From: Asticcacaulis sp. AC466
GTDB lineage: Bacteria; Pseudomonadota; Alphaproteobacteria; Caulobacterales; Caulobacteraceae
Reading direction: 5' to 3'
NCBI RefSeq assembly: GCF_000495815.1
Contig: NZ_AWGE01000021.1
Location: 44,997-108,996, forward strand
DNA length: 64,000 bases
Shown: positions 52,608 through 61,553 of the stretch, one piece after another
Layout of the letters: each line of letters starts with the position of its first letter
Position numbering within the stretch: the first letter of the stretch is position 1
Position numbers and translations under genes: made by a program
Notes under the pieces: model-generated
The model's input: the letters and a program-made list of their open reading frames with translations, nothing else
The model's database searches: none
What the model was told of the DNA's origin: nothing

Positions 52608-53111
52608 TCAGCGCATAAGCTGAGCGATATCGGGACCGCCGAGCCAGGTCTGCCAGATCCACACCAGCGCGGCGTGCAGGAAAACGGATGGCCATAGCGA
52701 GCCCGTGCGATAGCGCATGATCGCACAGCCCAGACCGAGCAGGCCGGCGCAGACCAGAAAAACCGGTTGCAGGAATAGCCTGGCATTGGGCAGCAGGAGT
52801 GTTGCCTCGACGACATGCCAGAGCATGAACGTGACCACCGCCGCTCCGATCCATATGACCGGCTGCTGTATGTCCTTGTCATCAGGCACCAGAGCGCCTC
52901 GGAAAACCAGCTCTTCGCTGAACGCTGGGATGCACAGCACACTGATCAACCGAAGCCCCCAGCCGTCCACATGCGGTTGCCAGTGAATGAGGGCGCCCGC
53001 CACTCCCAACCCGGCGACGGACAGGGCCGTCACCAGCGAAACGGCCAGACATTTCAGCCATCCGCGCCGGTCCGGCCAGGTCGTGAGCGAACGTAAGATA
53101 CGATGGATCAT
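52608..53111 (-). CDS. CPBP family glutamic-type intramembrane protease
   Basis: A 167-residue membrane protein. Seen: the first CPBP motif FSEELVFRGAL (paired Glu and Arg), second motif with FMLWHVVEA (His), third motif FLHAALVWIW (His). These residues form the active site of Rce1/CPBP proteases, which cut prenylated proteins in eukaryotes and are linked to bacteriocin immunity or membrane-protein processing in bacteria. Its ATG overlaps the stop of the larger membrane gene by four bases, so both are made together. Confidence 0.87.
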   Translation of the reverse strand: MIHRILRSLTTWPDRRGWLKCLAVSLVTALSVAGLGVAGALIHWQPHVDGWGLRLISVLCIPAFSEELVFRGALVPDDKDIQQPVIWIGAAVVTFMLWHVVEATLLLPNARLFLQPVFLVCAGLLGLGCAIMRYRTGSLWPSVFLHAALVWIWQTWLGGPDIAQLMR

Positions 53112-54148
53112 GCCTCACTCTGGCGCGCTTTTCGGTTCGGCGCCAGAGCGAATGCGGCCAGCCACAGCATCAGCACGGTTCCGATACTATCCAGAGCGAC
53201 CTTACCGTACAGATCAAGGGCAGAGGCGCCGATGAACGATGCGAACAGGAAGATAAAATTGCTCAGTACGGCACCGTATATCATGGCGATGCTGTGCCAC
53301 AGGCTCCAGTGGGGCGACGCCATCCAGCGCGGCACGAAGACGGACAAGGCCAGGATCAGGGCGATACCGCCGGTCAACGGTAAGGCCACCGGAACCTCAG
53401 GTCCGACGCCGAACGCCAGGATTTCCAGGGCAAAAACGCCCCCTATGGTCAGGACGCTCATGATCGCCAAGGCAATGGGATGAGGTGGCGTCAACGGCTT
53501 GGCCGGCGTGGCGATCAGGCGGCGCGTCGGGCCAAGAGCCGTCAGGATCAGTCCGACAATGAGGGCGACGGATATGACGCCATAACTCAGCGGCAGGCTA
53601 TAGGGCGCCAGATGCTGGATATTGACGCGGAAGGCCACATTCCAGCCGAACCAGGCGGCATAAGAGGCAGGGATGAACAGGACCATCAGGATACCGACAC
53701 CCCAGGCATTGAGCCATGCCTGCGCCTTGCGTGACGGGAACAGCATTTCGCACAGAGCAATCGGCGCGCAAACGACGAAGATGACCTCATATATCACAGC
53801 CCAGACCAGATAGACCGTATTCACGCCGAACAGGCGGCCATAGTCGGCGTGGTTCATCTGAATGGCCAGCGGGGCGAAGGAGGTTTGCTGGATAAGCAAT
53901 TCTTCGGCTAGCGACAGCGCCGTCGCCAGCAGAACCAGGTTCAGCCAACCGAGCCGATATTTTCGCACGAAGAAGCGTATCAAAACCGTGCCACTGCCCC
54001 AGATCAGTACCTCGATGGGAAAGACGAACAGCGAGCTTACACGCGTCGCGCCAGGCAGCACTTCTGCGATCAAGGGTGCCATGAGCATCAGGGTTATCGC
54101 GGGCAAGGCCTTATAAACCCACGATTTTTTATCGTCTATTTGTGACAT
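53108..54148 (-). CDS. Multi-pass membrane protein, partner of the CPBP protease
   Basis: A 346-residue protein with about nine hydrophobic segments and no recognised family. It has SLAEELLIQQT with a paired Glu in a helix, faintly like CPBP motif 1, but I do not see the later His motifs in register, so I do not call it a protease. Translationally coupled to the CPBP gene (ATGA). Divergent from a MarR gene whose operator-like dyad lies in the shared gap, so MarR may repress it. Confidence 0.65.
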   Translation of the reverse strand: MSQIDDKKSWVYKALPAITLMLMAPLIAEVLPGATRVSSLFVFPIEVLIWGSGTVLIRFFVRKYRLGWLNLVLLATALSLAEELLIQQTSFAPLAIQMNHADYGRLFGVNTVYLVWAVIYEVIFVVCAPIALCEMLFPSRKAQAWLNAWGVGILMVLFIPASYAAWFGWNVAFRVNIQHLAPYSLPLSYGVISVALIVGLILTALGPTRRLIATPAKPLTPPHPIALAIMSVLTIGGVFALEILAFGVGPEVPVALPLTGGIALILALSVFVPRWMASPHWSLWHSIAMIYGAVLSNFIFLFASFIGASALDLYGKVALDSIGTVLMLWLAAFALAPNRKARQSEA

Positions 54149-54182
54149 GAGGACTTTCCTTCTGAAATATCTTATATATAAT

Positions 54183-54200
54183 TATCTTATGCCTAAGATA
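54183..54200. promoter_or_regulatory. Candidate MarR operator
   Basis: TATCTTA-TGCC-TAAGATA, a perfect 7-bp dyad overlapping the proposed marR start codon (54189). A further TATCTTAT half-site lies about 16 bp to the left. MarR proteins bind such AT-rich dyads and normally repress themselves and a divergent gene. Confidence 0.7.
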
Positions 54201-54650
54201 CATTCAAGCGCGTCGGCCTTGGGCCGTGAATTGGCAACCGCCGTCATCACGTTTCATGAAACCGTGGCGCGCACCTTGGGCATGAGCGCCGCCGAAAGCC
54301 GCTGCCTGGGGGTATTGCGGGGCATGACGGTGGCAACGCCCGGCCAGTTGGCGCACGCAACGGGGCTGACGACTGGCGCGATCACCGGTATTGTCGATCG
54401 TCTGGAAAAGGCAGGATACGCCGCACGAACACCCAATCCGGACGATCGCCGCAGCCTTCTGGTCCATATCCGCCAGACGGAACAGATCGATGCCCAGCTT
54501 GGGCCGATCTACGGATCGCTAAGTCTTGCCATGACGAAAATGGCAGAGGGATATACGCCGGCCGAGCTTGAGGTCATTGGACGCTATCTGGGCGACACCA
54601 TATCGGTTCTGAAAGGTGAAACCGCCAAACTTAAGGCGCCATGGACCTAA
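54189..54650 (+). CDS. MarR family transcriptional regulator
   Basis: A 153-residue winged-HTH repressor. Seen: LGMSAAESRCLGVLRGM, recognition region ATPGQLAHATGLTTGAITGIVDRLEKAG and the wing YAARTPNPDDRRSLLVHI (DxRs/xxRS motif). The start MPKIHSSA lies in the dyad and has no ribosome-binding site; ATG 54147, which overlaps the divergent start, would add 14 unusual residues. Likely controls the CPBP pair on the other strand. Confidence 0.85.
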   Translation: MPKIHSSASALGRELATAVITFHETVARTLGMSAAESRCLGVLRGMTVATPGQLAHATGLTTGAITGIVDRLEKAGYAARTPNPDDRRSLLVHIRQTEQIDAQLGPIYGSLSLAMTKMAEGYTPAELEVIGRYLGDTISVLKGETAKLKAPWT

Positions 54651-54666
54651 CAGACTTCACTAAAAC

Positions 54667-57117
54667 CTAGGACGCGGCCGCCAGCTTGTTCTGATGCGGT
54701 GTGACGGCGAATGTCTTAGCCAGGCCTTGCGCCTTGCTGACATCAAACAGAGACATGTCCTTTTTGATCGCCTTCACCGCCGCTGCCGCATCCTCGTCCT
54801 TCTGCGCCGCCGCCAGCAGATACCATTTCAGCGCCGTGACCCGATCCTGGCGCACGCCCATGGCATATTCGTACATGGTGCCCAGCTTGTACTGGCCGTA
54901 GGCATCGCCTTCTGCAGCCGCGCGGCTCAACAGGGGCAGCGCCTGGGCAAAGTCGATATCCACCCCAACGCCATTGAGATAGACAAGGCCAAGTGTCGCC
55001 AACCCGTCGGCACTCTTTTCCGATTGGCGCTTAAGTATGTCCAGACCGGCGGGGATGTCCTGCTTTGTGCCGCGCCCGGACAGATACAGGATGGCCACCT
55101 GCGTCAAGGCGCTTTCGGCGCCGGCATCGGCGGCCCGCCTGTACCATTTGAAGCCTTCGGCCTCGTTTTTTTCCACGCCTTCGCCGTTGAGATACAGATA
55201 GGCGATATTTTCCTGCGCGTCAGTCAGGCCCTGATCGGCGGCCTTGCGGTACCAGTCCACCCCCTTCGCGTCGTCCTTTTCCACGCCCTGGCCATGACGG
55301 TACATATAGCCCAGTTGGTTCTGCGCCCAACTATTGCCCTGCTGCGCCGACTTTTGCTCCCACTCGAAGCCGGCCTTGTCATCCTTGGTAACACCATCAC
55401 CATTGAGGTAGGACTGACCGACATAGTGTTGCGACCACGAATCACCCCGTTCGGCGCCCTTCATGAATAATGGGAAAGCCTTGGCGTAATTCACCTCAAC
55501 GCCATCGCCCTCATAATAGATCAGGCCGAGATAATAGTTGGCGTCGTCTTGACCGGCGGCGGCGGCCTTTTCAAACCAGGTCTTTGCCTTGGTGTAGTCG
55601 CGTGCGACCGGCGCGCCGTAGAAATAGATGTAACCCAGATTGTACATGGCCGTGGCGTTGCCGTGCGCAGCGGCTTTTTCGTACCAATCAACCGCCTTGG
55701 CGCCATCGGCCGCGACACCCTGGCCCGTCTGGTACATGTAGCCCAAGCTGTTTTCAGCCGTGGCATTGCCTTGCTTCGCCGCATTGAGCAGATAGGTCTG
55801 AGCCTGCTTGCCGTCGGCCTTAACGCCGTCACCGTCCATCAGCATATTGCCGACCCGTACCTGAGCGGCGACATCACCGCCGTCGGCGGCCTTGCGATAC
55901 AGGGTATAGGCCTTTGCCAGGTCGGACGTGACGCCCTTGCCCCCTTCTTCATATATCAGGGCCAGATTGTACTGCGCGTCACCGTTACCCTGATCGGCAG
56001 CCAGGCTATACCACTTCATCGCCTCTGGCAGATCGGCCGCAACGCCCGAGCCGTTATGATAGATCAGGCCAACACGGTTCTGGGCGATAGCGTCGCCCTG
56101 CTCCGCACCGCGTTTCAACCATACCAAGGCCTGCGCCGCATCCTGCTTGACGCCCAGACCGCCGGCATACATCAGGCCGAGATTACGCTGCGCCTCGGCA
56201 AAGCCTTGTAAGGCGGCGCGGTGATACCACAGAAAGGCTTCGGCCTGGTCTTCCTTGACGCCGTAGCCACTGAAATAGGCGTCGCCCAATGCGTTGCGCG
56301 CTTCCGCAAAGCCACGGTCTGCGGCCTTGCGCACCCAGTCGATGCCCTTTGCCTGATCGACGGCAACGTCGCGCCCGTCCATGGCGGCCTTGCCCAACCA
56401 GTACATGGCATAGGGCTCACCCATAGCAGCGGCCGTTTCGTATTCGGCCCGCGCCCGCTTCATGTCCTTCTGGCCTGTCAGGCCGTATTCGTAAACGATC
56501 GCCATGTCCGTGTGCGCGGGGGCGAACCCGGCATCGGCCGCCTGCTGATACAAGGTCGTGGCATGCGCAGCATCGGCCGTGACGCCGGAGCCGTCCATAT
56601 AGAGCCGCGCCAGGCCGCTCAAGGCATAGGGGCTACCGTTTAAGCTATGGGCCTTTTTGTACATGGCCATAGCCTTGGCGTAATCGCGCGGCACCGCCTT
56701 GCCGTCACGATAGGCGTCGCCGAGATTCAGGTAACCATCGCTATAGCCCAGATCGGCGGCCTGCTGATTCAGGGCGATAAATTTCGCGTAGTCAACTGGT
56801 ACACCCAGACCGGCATAGTAGAGGCCGGCCAGGTCCGTCATTGCCTCCGGATCGCCGGCTGCCACGCCTTTTTCGAATATGGCCCGGGCCCGGTCCAGAT
56901 CGATTTCGACGCCAATCCCGTCGCGATAGGCCAGCCCAAGGGCATCGGCCGCGACGTTATCACCGCCATCGGCCAGGGCCTGAAGCTCTTTTAACGGGCG
57001 GGCGCGGTAGGCCTGCATTTCGGCATAGGTCGGCGCCTTATGCATGGATGGTGTGGCATATGCGGAAGCAGCGATCAGGGCGATCGCACACGTCATGCTT
57101 AAAACTTGAACCCTCAT
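54667..57117 (-). CDS. Large Sel1-repeat protein with 20 tandem repeats
   Basis: An 816-residue secreted protein. Seen: a signal peptide (MRVQVLSMTCAIALIAASAYA), then twenty consecutive Sel1-like repeats of about 36 residues from roughly residue 54 to 770 (pattern A-x-x-x-L-G-x-x-Y-x-x-G-x-G-V-x-x-D-x-x-x-A-x-x-x), and a short tail. No enzyme domain. It should form a long curved solenoid in the periplasm. Known Sel1 proteins scaffold complexes, e.g. in cell-wall or secretion systems. GAGGGG precedes the ATG. Monocistronic. Confidence 0.9.
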   Translation of the reverse strand: MRVQVLSMTCAIALIAASAYATPSMHKAPTYAEMQAYRARPLKELQALADGGDNVAADALGLAYRDGIGVEIDLDRARAIFEKGVAAGDPEAMTDLAGLYYAGLGVPVDYAKFIALNQQAADLGYSDGYLNLGDAYRDGKAVPRDYAKAMAMYKKAHSLNGSPYALSGLARLYMDGSGVTADAAHATTLYQQAADAGFAPAHTDMAIVYEYGLTGQKDMKRARAEYETAAAMGEPYAMYWLGKAAMDGRDVAVDQAKGIDWVRKAADRGFAEARNALGDAYFSGYGVKEDQAEAFLWYHRAALQGFAEAQRNLGLMYAGGLGVKQDAAQALVWLKRGAEQGDAIAQNRVGLIYHNGSGVAADLPEAMKWYSLAADQGNGDAQYNLALIYEEGGKGVTSDLAKAYTLYRKAADGGDVAAQVRVGNMLMDGDGVKADGKQAQTYLLNAAKQGNATAENSLGYMYQTGQGVAADGAKAVDWYEKAAAHGNATAMYNLGYIYFYGAPVARDYTKAKTWFEKAAAAGQDDANYYLGLIYYEGDGVEVNYAKAFPLFMKGAERGDSWSQHYVGQSYLNGDGVTKDDKAGFEWEQKSAQQGNSWAQNQLGYMYRHGQGVEKDDAKGVDWYRKAADQGLTDAQENIAYLYLNGEGVEKNEAEGFKWYRRAADAGAESALTQVAILYLSGRGTKQDIPAGLDILKRQSEKSADGLATLGLVYLNGVGVDIDFAQALPLLSRAAAEGDAYGQYKLGTMYEYAMGVRQDRVTALKWYLLAAAQKDEDAAAAVKAIKKDMSLFDVSKAQGLAKTFAVTPHQNKLAAAS

Positions 57118-57315
57118 ACGCCCCTCGTTACCGACCCTGAGTGAGCATAACCGACACCGCGACGCTTGTCCTTACGCTTTTACGCCTATTTGTCCCCAGA
57201 CAGACCCCTTTTGTCCCTCTTTAAAATGGTCTATGAACACTTACATGTGTAGAGCGTAGGGGGCGCGTTCGGCTGCCTCCCCGCATGGCATGGGCATCAA
57301 AGGGAGCTCCCCAAC

Positions 57316-57954
57316 ATGAAATTCACCCGCGTTATCGGTTTTATCGCCGTCCTCGGCGCCGCGCTGAGCCTGGCCGCCTGCGGGGTCAACAACATTCCGA
57401 CTAAGCAGGAACAGGCCAAGAATGCCTGGGCCCAGGTTCAGAACGCCTATCAGAGCCGCACCGATCTTACCGGGCAACTGGTCAGCGTCGTCAAGGGCGC
57501 CGCGTCGCACGAAAACAGCACCCTGACCGCTGTCGTCGAAGCCCGTGCCAAGGCGACCTCGGTCAATGTCGACGCCTCGACGATCAATGATCCGGCCAAG
57601 TTCAAGCAGTTCCAACAGGCTCAGGACGGCATGTCCTCGGCCCTGGGTCGTCTGATGGTCATTCAGGAAGCCTATCCCAACTTGAAGGCCAATGAAAACT
57701 TCCTGACCCTGCAAAGCCAGATCGAAGGGCTGAACAACCGCATCGTCATTGCGCGCCGCGATTACAACAATGCGGCCACCGACTATAACCTCAGCCTGCG
57801 CACCTTCCCGAGCGTGATCTGGGCGAAGACCATGTATGGCGACAGCAAGCCGATGGAACTGTTCACCGCCGCTCCGGGCAGCGACAAGGCGCCGGACATC
57901 AGCTTCGACACGCCCAAGCCTGCCGCCGCCGCCCCTGCGCCGGCATCGAACTAA
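57316..57954 (+). CDS. lemA: LemA family lipoprotein
   Basis: A 212-residue protein. Seen: a lipobox LSLAACG, then the helical LemA core (AWAQVQNAYQSRTDLTGQLV, ANENFLTLQSQIEGLNNRI, ARRDYNNAATDYN) and an Ala/Pro tail. LemA proteins bundle four helices; function is unsettled. First gene of a LemA-TPM-TPM trio that is common as a unit. AGGGAG lies upstream. Processing at Cys22 would anchor it in a membrane. Confidence 0.92.
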   Translation: MKFTRVIGFIAVLGAALSLAACGVNNIPTKQEQAKNAWAQVQNAYQSRTDLTGQLVSVVKGAASHENSTLTAVVEARAKATSVNVDASTINDPAKFKQFQQAQDGMSSALGRLMVIQEAYPNLKANENFLTLQSQIEGLNNRIVIARRDYNNAATDYNLSLRTFPSVIWAKTMYGDSKPMELFTAAPGSDKAPDISFDTPKPAAAAPAPASN

Positions 57955-57981
57955 GCCAGACACCGGCAAAGGCCATCCAGA

Positions 57982-58788
57982 ATGAACCGTTTTTTCAAAC
58001 CCTTCTGGGTGGCTCTGGCTGTGCTTATGGCCAGCCTGTGGGTCAGTTCGGCCTTCGCCGATCCGACCTTTCCTGACCTGAACAATCGCCGCGTCGTCGA
58101 CGATGCCAATCTGTTGTCGGAAGCGACCAAGGCAGATCTGACGGCCAAGCTGAAAGGCCTGGAGGACGCCACCACCGATCAGGTCGTCATCGTCACCGTG
58201 CCCGACCTGCAAGGCTATGAGATCTCTGACTACGGTTACCAGCTGGGGCGTCACTGGGCCATCGGCCAATCGGGTAAGGTTCAGGCCAGCAATGGCCAGA
58301 CCTATAAGGACAACGGCATTCTGCTGATTGTCGCGCCGAATGAACGCAAGGTCCGGATTGAGGTGGGCTACGGCCTGGAGCCGGTCATGACCGATGCCCT
58401 GTCGTCAATCATCATCCAACGCGCCATCCTGCCGCAATTCAAGGCGGGGAATTACGAAGCCGGTATCGTCGCCGGCACGGACCAGATCATCGCCCAGCTG
58501 TCGCAGGATCGCGGCGTCGCCATCCAGAAGGCGCAGGCGGCTCAGAGCGAGGTCAAGAAAGAGGGCAAGGGCTTTCCCCTGCCCGTCATTATCTTCATCA
58601 TTATCCTGATCGTCATGTTCTCGCGCGGCTGGCTGCCCTGGTTCCTGCTCGGCAGCCTCCTGGGAGGTGGCGGTCGAGGCGGCGGTGACTGGGGCGGTGG
58701 CGGCGGTTGGTCCGGCGGAGGCGGCGGAGGCGGTTTCAGTGGCGGCGGCGGCAGTTTCGGCGGCGGCGGTTCGTCAGGAGGATGGTAG
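57982..58788 (+). CDS. TPM domain protein (YgcG-like) with Gly-rich tail
   Basis: A 268-residue protein. Seen: signal peptide, TPM domain (VVDDANLLSEATKADLTAKL, DQVVIVTV, DNGILLIVAPNERKVRIEVGYGLE), a transmembrane helix (about 195-225), then a tail of Gly, Ser and Trp repeats ending GGSSGGW. The tail is normal for this family. TPM domains show phosphatase-like activity in photosystem repair in plants; bacterial role unknown. It follows lemA by 27 bp. Confidence 0.92.
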   Translation: MNRFFKPFWVALAVLMASLWVSSAFADPTFPDLNNRRVVDDANLLSEATKADLTAKLKGLEDATTDQVVIVTVPDLQGYEISDYGYQLGRHWAIGQSGKVQASNGQTYKDNGILLIVAPNERKVRIEVGYGLEPVMTDALSSIIIQRAILPQFKAGNYEAGIVAGTDQIIAQLSQDRGVAIQKAQAAQSEVKKEGKGFPLPVIIFIIILIVMFSRGWLPWFLLGSLLGGGGRGGGDWGGGGGWSGGGGGGGFSGGGGSFGGGGSSGGW

Positions 58789-58790
58789 GC

Positions 58791-59492
58791 ATGGGCACTC
58801 TGAAAATCGATCATTCACGCATCAATGCGGCCATCGCGCGTGCCGAAGAAACCACCTCCGGCGAAATCACCTGCGTGGTCAAGGCAAAGTCGCTCGACTA
58901 TGCCGAAACGCCCCTGGCCTGGGGTTTCGGTATCGCGCTGGTGACCCCATTCATTCTGGCCCTGTTCGGCATCGATATCGAAGACACGATTTCCGCGCAC
59001 CTGCCCTCCGCCCTCGCCGGCTGGGAAGCCTCACATGCGGTCCTGTCGGACTATAATCATGTCCAGGCCCTGGCCATATATAGCCTGATCCAGGTCGCCA
59101 TCTTCCTGATTGTCTATGCGATCATCCGGTTTTCGCCGCTAAAGCTGCTGCTCACGCCCAAGGCGACCAAGCACCGGCGCGCTCACGAAAAGGCCAAGGA
59201 GCAATTCTATGCGCGCGGCCTTCACCTCACCACCGGCCAGACCGGTGTAATGATCTTCTGCGCGCTTGAGGAACATTTCGTCGAGGTCATCGCCGACCAG
59301 GGTATATACAGCAAGGTCGATCCGTCCGTCTGGAACGAAACCATCGACGTGCTGCTGAAACATATCCATTCGGGCGATCTGACCACGGCCTTCGAAGCCG
59401 CCGTGGAAAAATGCGGCGCCGCCCTGTCCGCTCATTTTCCGCCGGATGAAAACAATCCCAACGAACTGCCGGACGTACTGATCGAGATTTAG
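58791..59492 (+). CDS. TPM domain membrane protein
   Basis: A 233-residue protein. Seen: N-terminal TPM-like start (RINAAIARAEETTSGEITCVV), two transmembrane helices (about 44-63 and 92-112), a basic loop, and a C-terminal half TPM fold (GVMIFCALEEHFVEVIADQGIYSKV). Starts two bases after the previous stop; GGAGG lies nine bases upstream of this ATG. Third gene of the LemA-TPM-TPM unit. Confidence 0.88.
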   Translation: MGTLKIDHSRINAAIARAEETTSGEITCVVKAKSLDYAETPLAWGFGIALVTPFILALFGIDIEDTISAHLPSALAGWEASHAVLSDYNHVQALAIYSLIQVAIFLIVYAIIRFSPLKLLLTPKATKHRRAHEKAKEQFYARGLHLTTGQTGVMIFCALEEHFVEVIADQGIYSKVDPSVWNETIDVLLKHIHSGDLTTAFEAAVEKCGAALSAHFPPDENNPNELPDVLIEI

Positions 59493-59543
59493 GCTGCGAT
59501 GCTATCGACCGGACAGGTTCTTTTGGCTTCATTTTACGCGTTT

Positions 59544-59557
59544 TAACACTGGTGTTA
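59544..59557. promoter_or_regulatory. TAACAC/GTGTTA dyad upstream of the Hsp70-like gene
   Basis: TAACAC-TG-GTGTTA in the 113-bp gap between the TPM gene and the Hsp70-like gene. The same half-sites, in opposite order, flank the yerC promoter at 61509-61536. The shared sequence may be chance; a common regulator is possible. Confidence 0.35.
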
Positions 59558-59605
59558 CCGGCCAAAGGCGGTTAAAGACGCCGCCCCTCCCCGGAAAGCA
59601 GTCTT

Positions 59606-60844
59606 ATGTCTCTCTATTGCGGTATCGATTTCGGTACGTCCAACTCCGCCGTATGCGTCGGCGATGGCGCGCATTTGCGTCTGGTCCCCATCGAAGGCGA
59701 AGCCGTGACCCTGCCGTCGGCAGTCTTCTTCAACTTCGAAACCGAAACCGTGACCATTGGCCGCGAAGCCATCGCGCAATATCTCGACGGCTATGACGGC
59801 CGGTTGATGCGTGCGTTGAAATCAATCCTCGGGTCGTCACTGATCAAGGAAACGACGCAGATCGGATCGGGGCGCAAGGACTTCCGCGCCATTATCGGCC
59901 TGTACATCGCCGAACTGAAGCGCCGGGCCGAAGCCTTTGCCGGCAGCCCGATCACCGAGGTCGTGCTGGGCCGCCCGGTGCACTTCGTCGATGGCGACCC
60001 GGATGCCGATGCCCGCGCCGAAGCCGAGTTACGCGGCATTGCGCAGGCGCAAGGGTTCGAGACCATATCGTTTGAGTTCGAACCCCTGGCCGCGGCGCGC
60101 GACTATGCCGAAGGCCTGAAAAGGGAAGATATCGTTCTGGTCGTCGATATCGGCGGCGGCACTTCGGACTTTTCCGTTCTGCGCCTCGGGCCGGGCACAC
60201 GCGAAATCCTTGCCAATGCCGGCGTGCATATCGGCGGCACCGATTTCGATACCCGCCTGAGCCTCGATACCGCCATGCGCGACCTGGGTTTCCGCGGCAG
60301 GTACAAGACCGGCCTGGAATTTCCGACACAGCCCTATTTCCAGTTGGCGACCTGGCACCTGATCAATTTTCTCTATACCCAAAAATCCATGACCTCCCTG
60401 CGCCAGATTCATTATCTGTCGGGTGAGCGCGAAAAGACGGGCCGCCTTCTGGAAGTCATCGAAAAGCAGGCCGGTCACGACATCGCCAACCGCATCGAAA
60501 AGGCCAAGATCGCCTTGTCCGATGCTGCAACCACTATTGCCGACTTCACCGCCATCGATCCTGACTGGCGGCTTGAGATTAGCCGCGACACCTTGACGGC
60601 CAGCGTTGAAAAGGACGTGTCAAAGGTGGTCGCCGTGGCGCTGGAAACGGTGACGACACGCGCCGGTCTTGAGGCAGACGCGGTGCAGACCCTATTCATG
60701 ACCGGCGGTTCGACCGCCCTGCCCGGCTTCGAAGCCGCCATGCAGGCCGCGTTTCCGAAGGCGCGCATGACCTATGGCGACCGCTTCTCTTCGGTGGCCA
60801 GCGGCCTGGGGCTGGCGGCGCGCGAACGATATAGCTCGACATAG
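59606..60844 (+). CDS. Hsp70-like ATPase (YegD family)
   Basis: A 412-residue protein comprising only an actin/Hsp70 nucleotide-binding fold. Seen: phosphate-1 GIDFGTSNSAVCV, phosphate-2 VLVVDIGGGTSDFSV, adenosine motif LFMTGGSTALPGF. No substrate-binding domain or lid, so it is a YegD-like stand-alone ATPase, not DnaK. Partner proteins unknown. GGAAAGC precedes the ATG. Confidence 0.9.
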   Translation: MSLYCGIDFGTSNSAVCVGDGAHLRLVPIEGEAVTLPSAVFFNFETETVTIGREAIAQYLDGYDGRLMRALKSILGSSLIKETTQIGSGRKDFRAIIGLYIAELKRRAEAFAGSPITEVVLGRPVHFVDGDPDADARAEAELRGIAQAQGFETISFEFEPLAAARDYAEGLKREDIVLVVDIGGGTSDFSVLRLGPGTREILANAGVHIGGTDFDTRLSLDTAMRDLGFRGRYKTGLEFPTQPYFQLATWHLINFLYTQKSMTSLRQIHYLSGEREKTGRLLEVIEKQAGHDIANRIEKAKIALSDAATTIADFTAIDPDWRLEISRDTLTASVEKDVSKVVAVALETVTTRAGLEADAVQTLFMTGGSTALPGFEAAMQAAFPKARMTYGDRFSSVASGLGLAARERYSST

Positions 60845-60901
60845 AGCATAGCAGCGGCCAAGACGATTGACGGTTGCTCGGCGCTGCCGCACATAAACGA
60901 T

Positions 60902-61474
60902 ATGGATTTACGCACGAACGACTATCGCATCGGGTTTGGCGCCCAGTCGGCCTTTTTCGTCGCCTGGCTCAGAAAGAACGGATTCGGCAAGACTGCCCGC
61001 CGGCGTTTCCTGATCTATACCGGGATCGTCACCCTACTGCTGGCGCTGGGCATCGGGGCCAATATACCCGGCCTTCAGTCTGTCAACGTCGTCTCCGCTT
61101 TTCTGTACATTATCCTGTTTATCGTAAGCCTCATTATCGGCGCCCTGTTTGCCGCCATCATGGTCTTCCTCGTCGGGCCCATTGTTGTCTGGGCGTGGCA
61201 GGTCGTCAACTATCTGATCGGCCCCTGGCCGAAGCGTGCGCAGCGTCTGCGCTTGACGGACACCCGCGTCATCAAACAGGTCGGCGAAACCGAAAGCGGC
61301 CTGACCTGGAAAGAGGTGTTCGACCTGGTTGAAACCCGCAAGACGCTGCTGATCTTTACTCGGCCGAACAGCGCCCTGATTGTGCCCAAACAGGCCTTCG
61401 ACACGCCCGAGGCCAGCCAGGCCTTCGTGGCCTACGCCAAGGCGCGCTGGATGGACGCCAAAAGCGTCTTCTGA
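60902..61474 (+). CDS. YcxB-like membrane protein
   Basis: A 190-residue protein. Seen: two transmembrane helices (about 38-58 and 63-95) and a C-terminal YcxB-like domain with TWKEVFDLVETRKTLLIFTRPNSALIVPKQAF (129-160). The family has no defined function. Gap of 57 bp from the Hsp70-like gene, so co-transcription is possible. The start has no strong ribosome-binding site. Confidence 0.82.
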   Translation: MDLRTNDYRIGFGAQSAFFVAWLRKNGFGKTARRRFLIYTGIVTLLLALGIGANIPGLQSVNVVSAFLYIILFIVSLIIGALFAAIMVFLVGPIVVWAWQVVNYLIGPWPKRAQRLRLTDTRVIKQVGETESGLTWKEVFDLVETRKTLLIFTRPNSALIVPKQAFDTPEASQAFVAYAKARWMDAKSVF

Positions 61475-61508
61475 CGAAAAACTTGAAAATCCGCCTTGCA
61501 TCGCCACA

Positions 61509-61536
61509 TGTGTTAATGTATCAGCACGATAACACA
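61509..61536. promoter_or_regulatory. Candidate YerC/HisR operator
   Basis: TGTGTTA, 14-base spacer, TAACACA, ending 17 bp before the yerC start. TrpR-family regulators of alphaproteobacterial histidine operons are inferred to bind dyads in this position; autoregulation by YerC is the simplest reading. Confidence 0.55.
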
Positions 61537-61553
61537 CTACCACGGTAGAACAG

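Noticed and set aside
58660..58788. Gly-rich end of the TPM protein as a frameshift or repeat artefact
   Set aside because: Gly/Ser/Trp-rich tails of this kind are normal in YgcG/TPM proteins.
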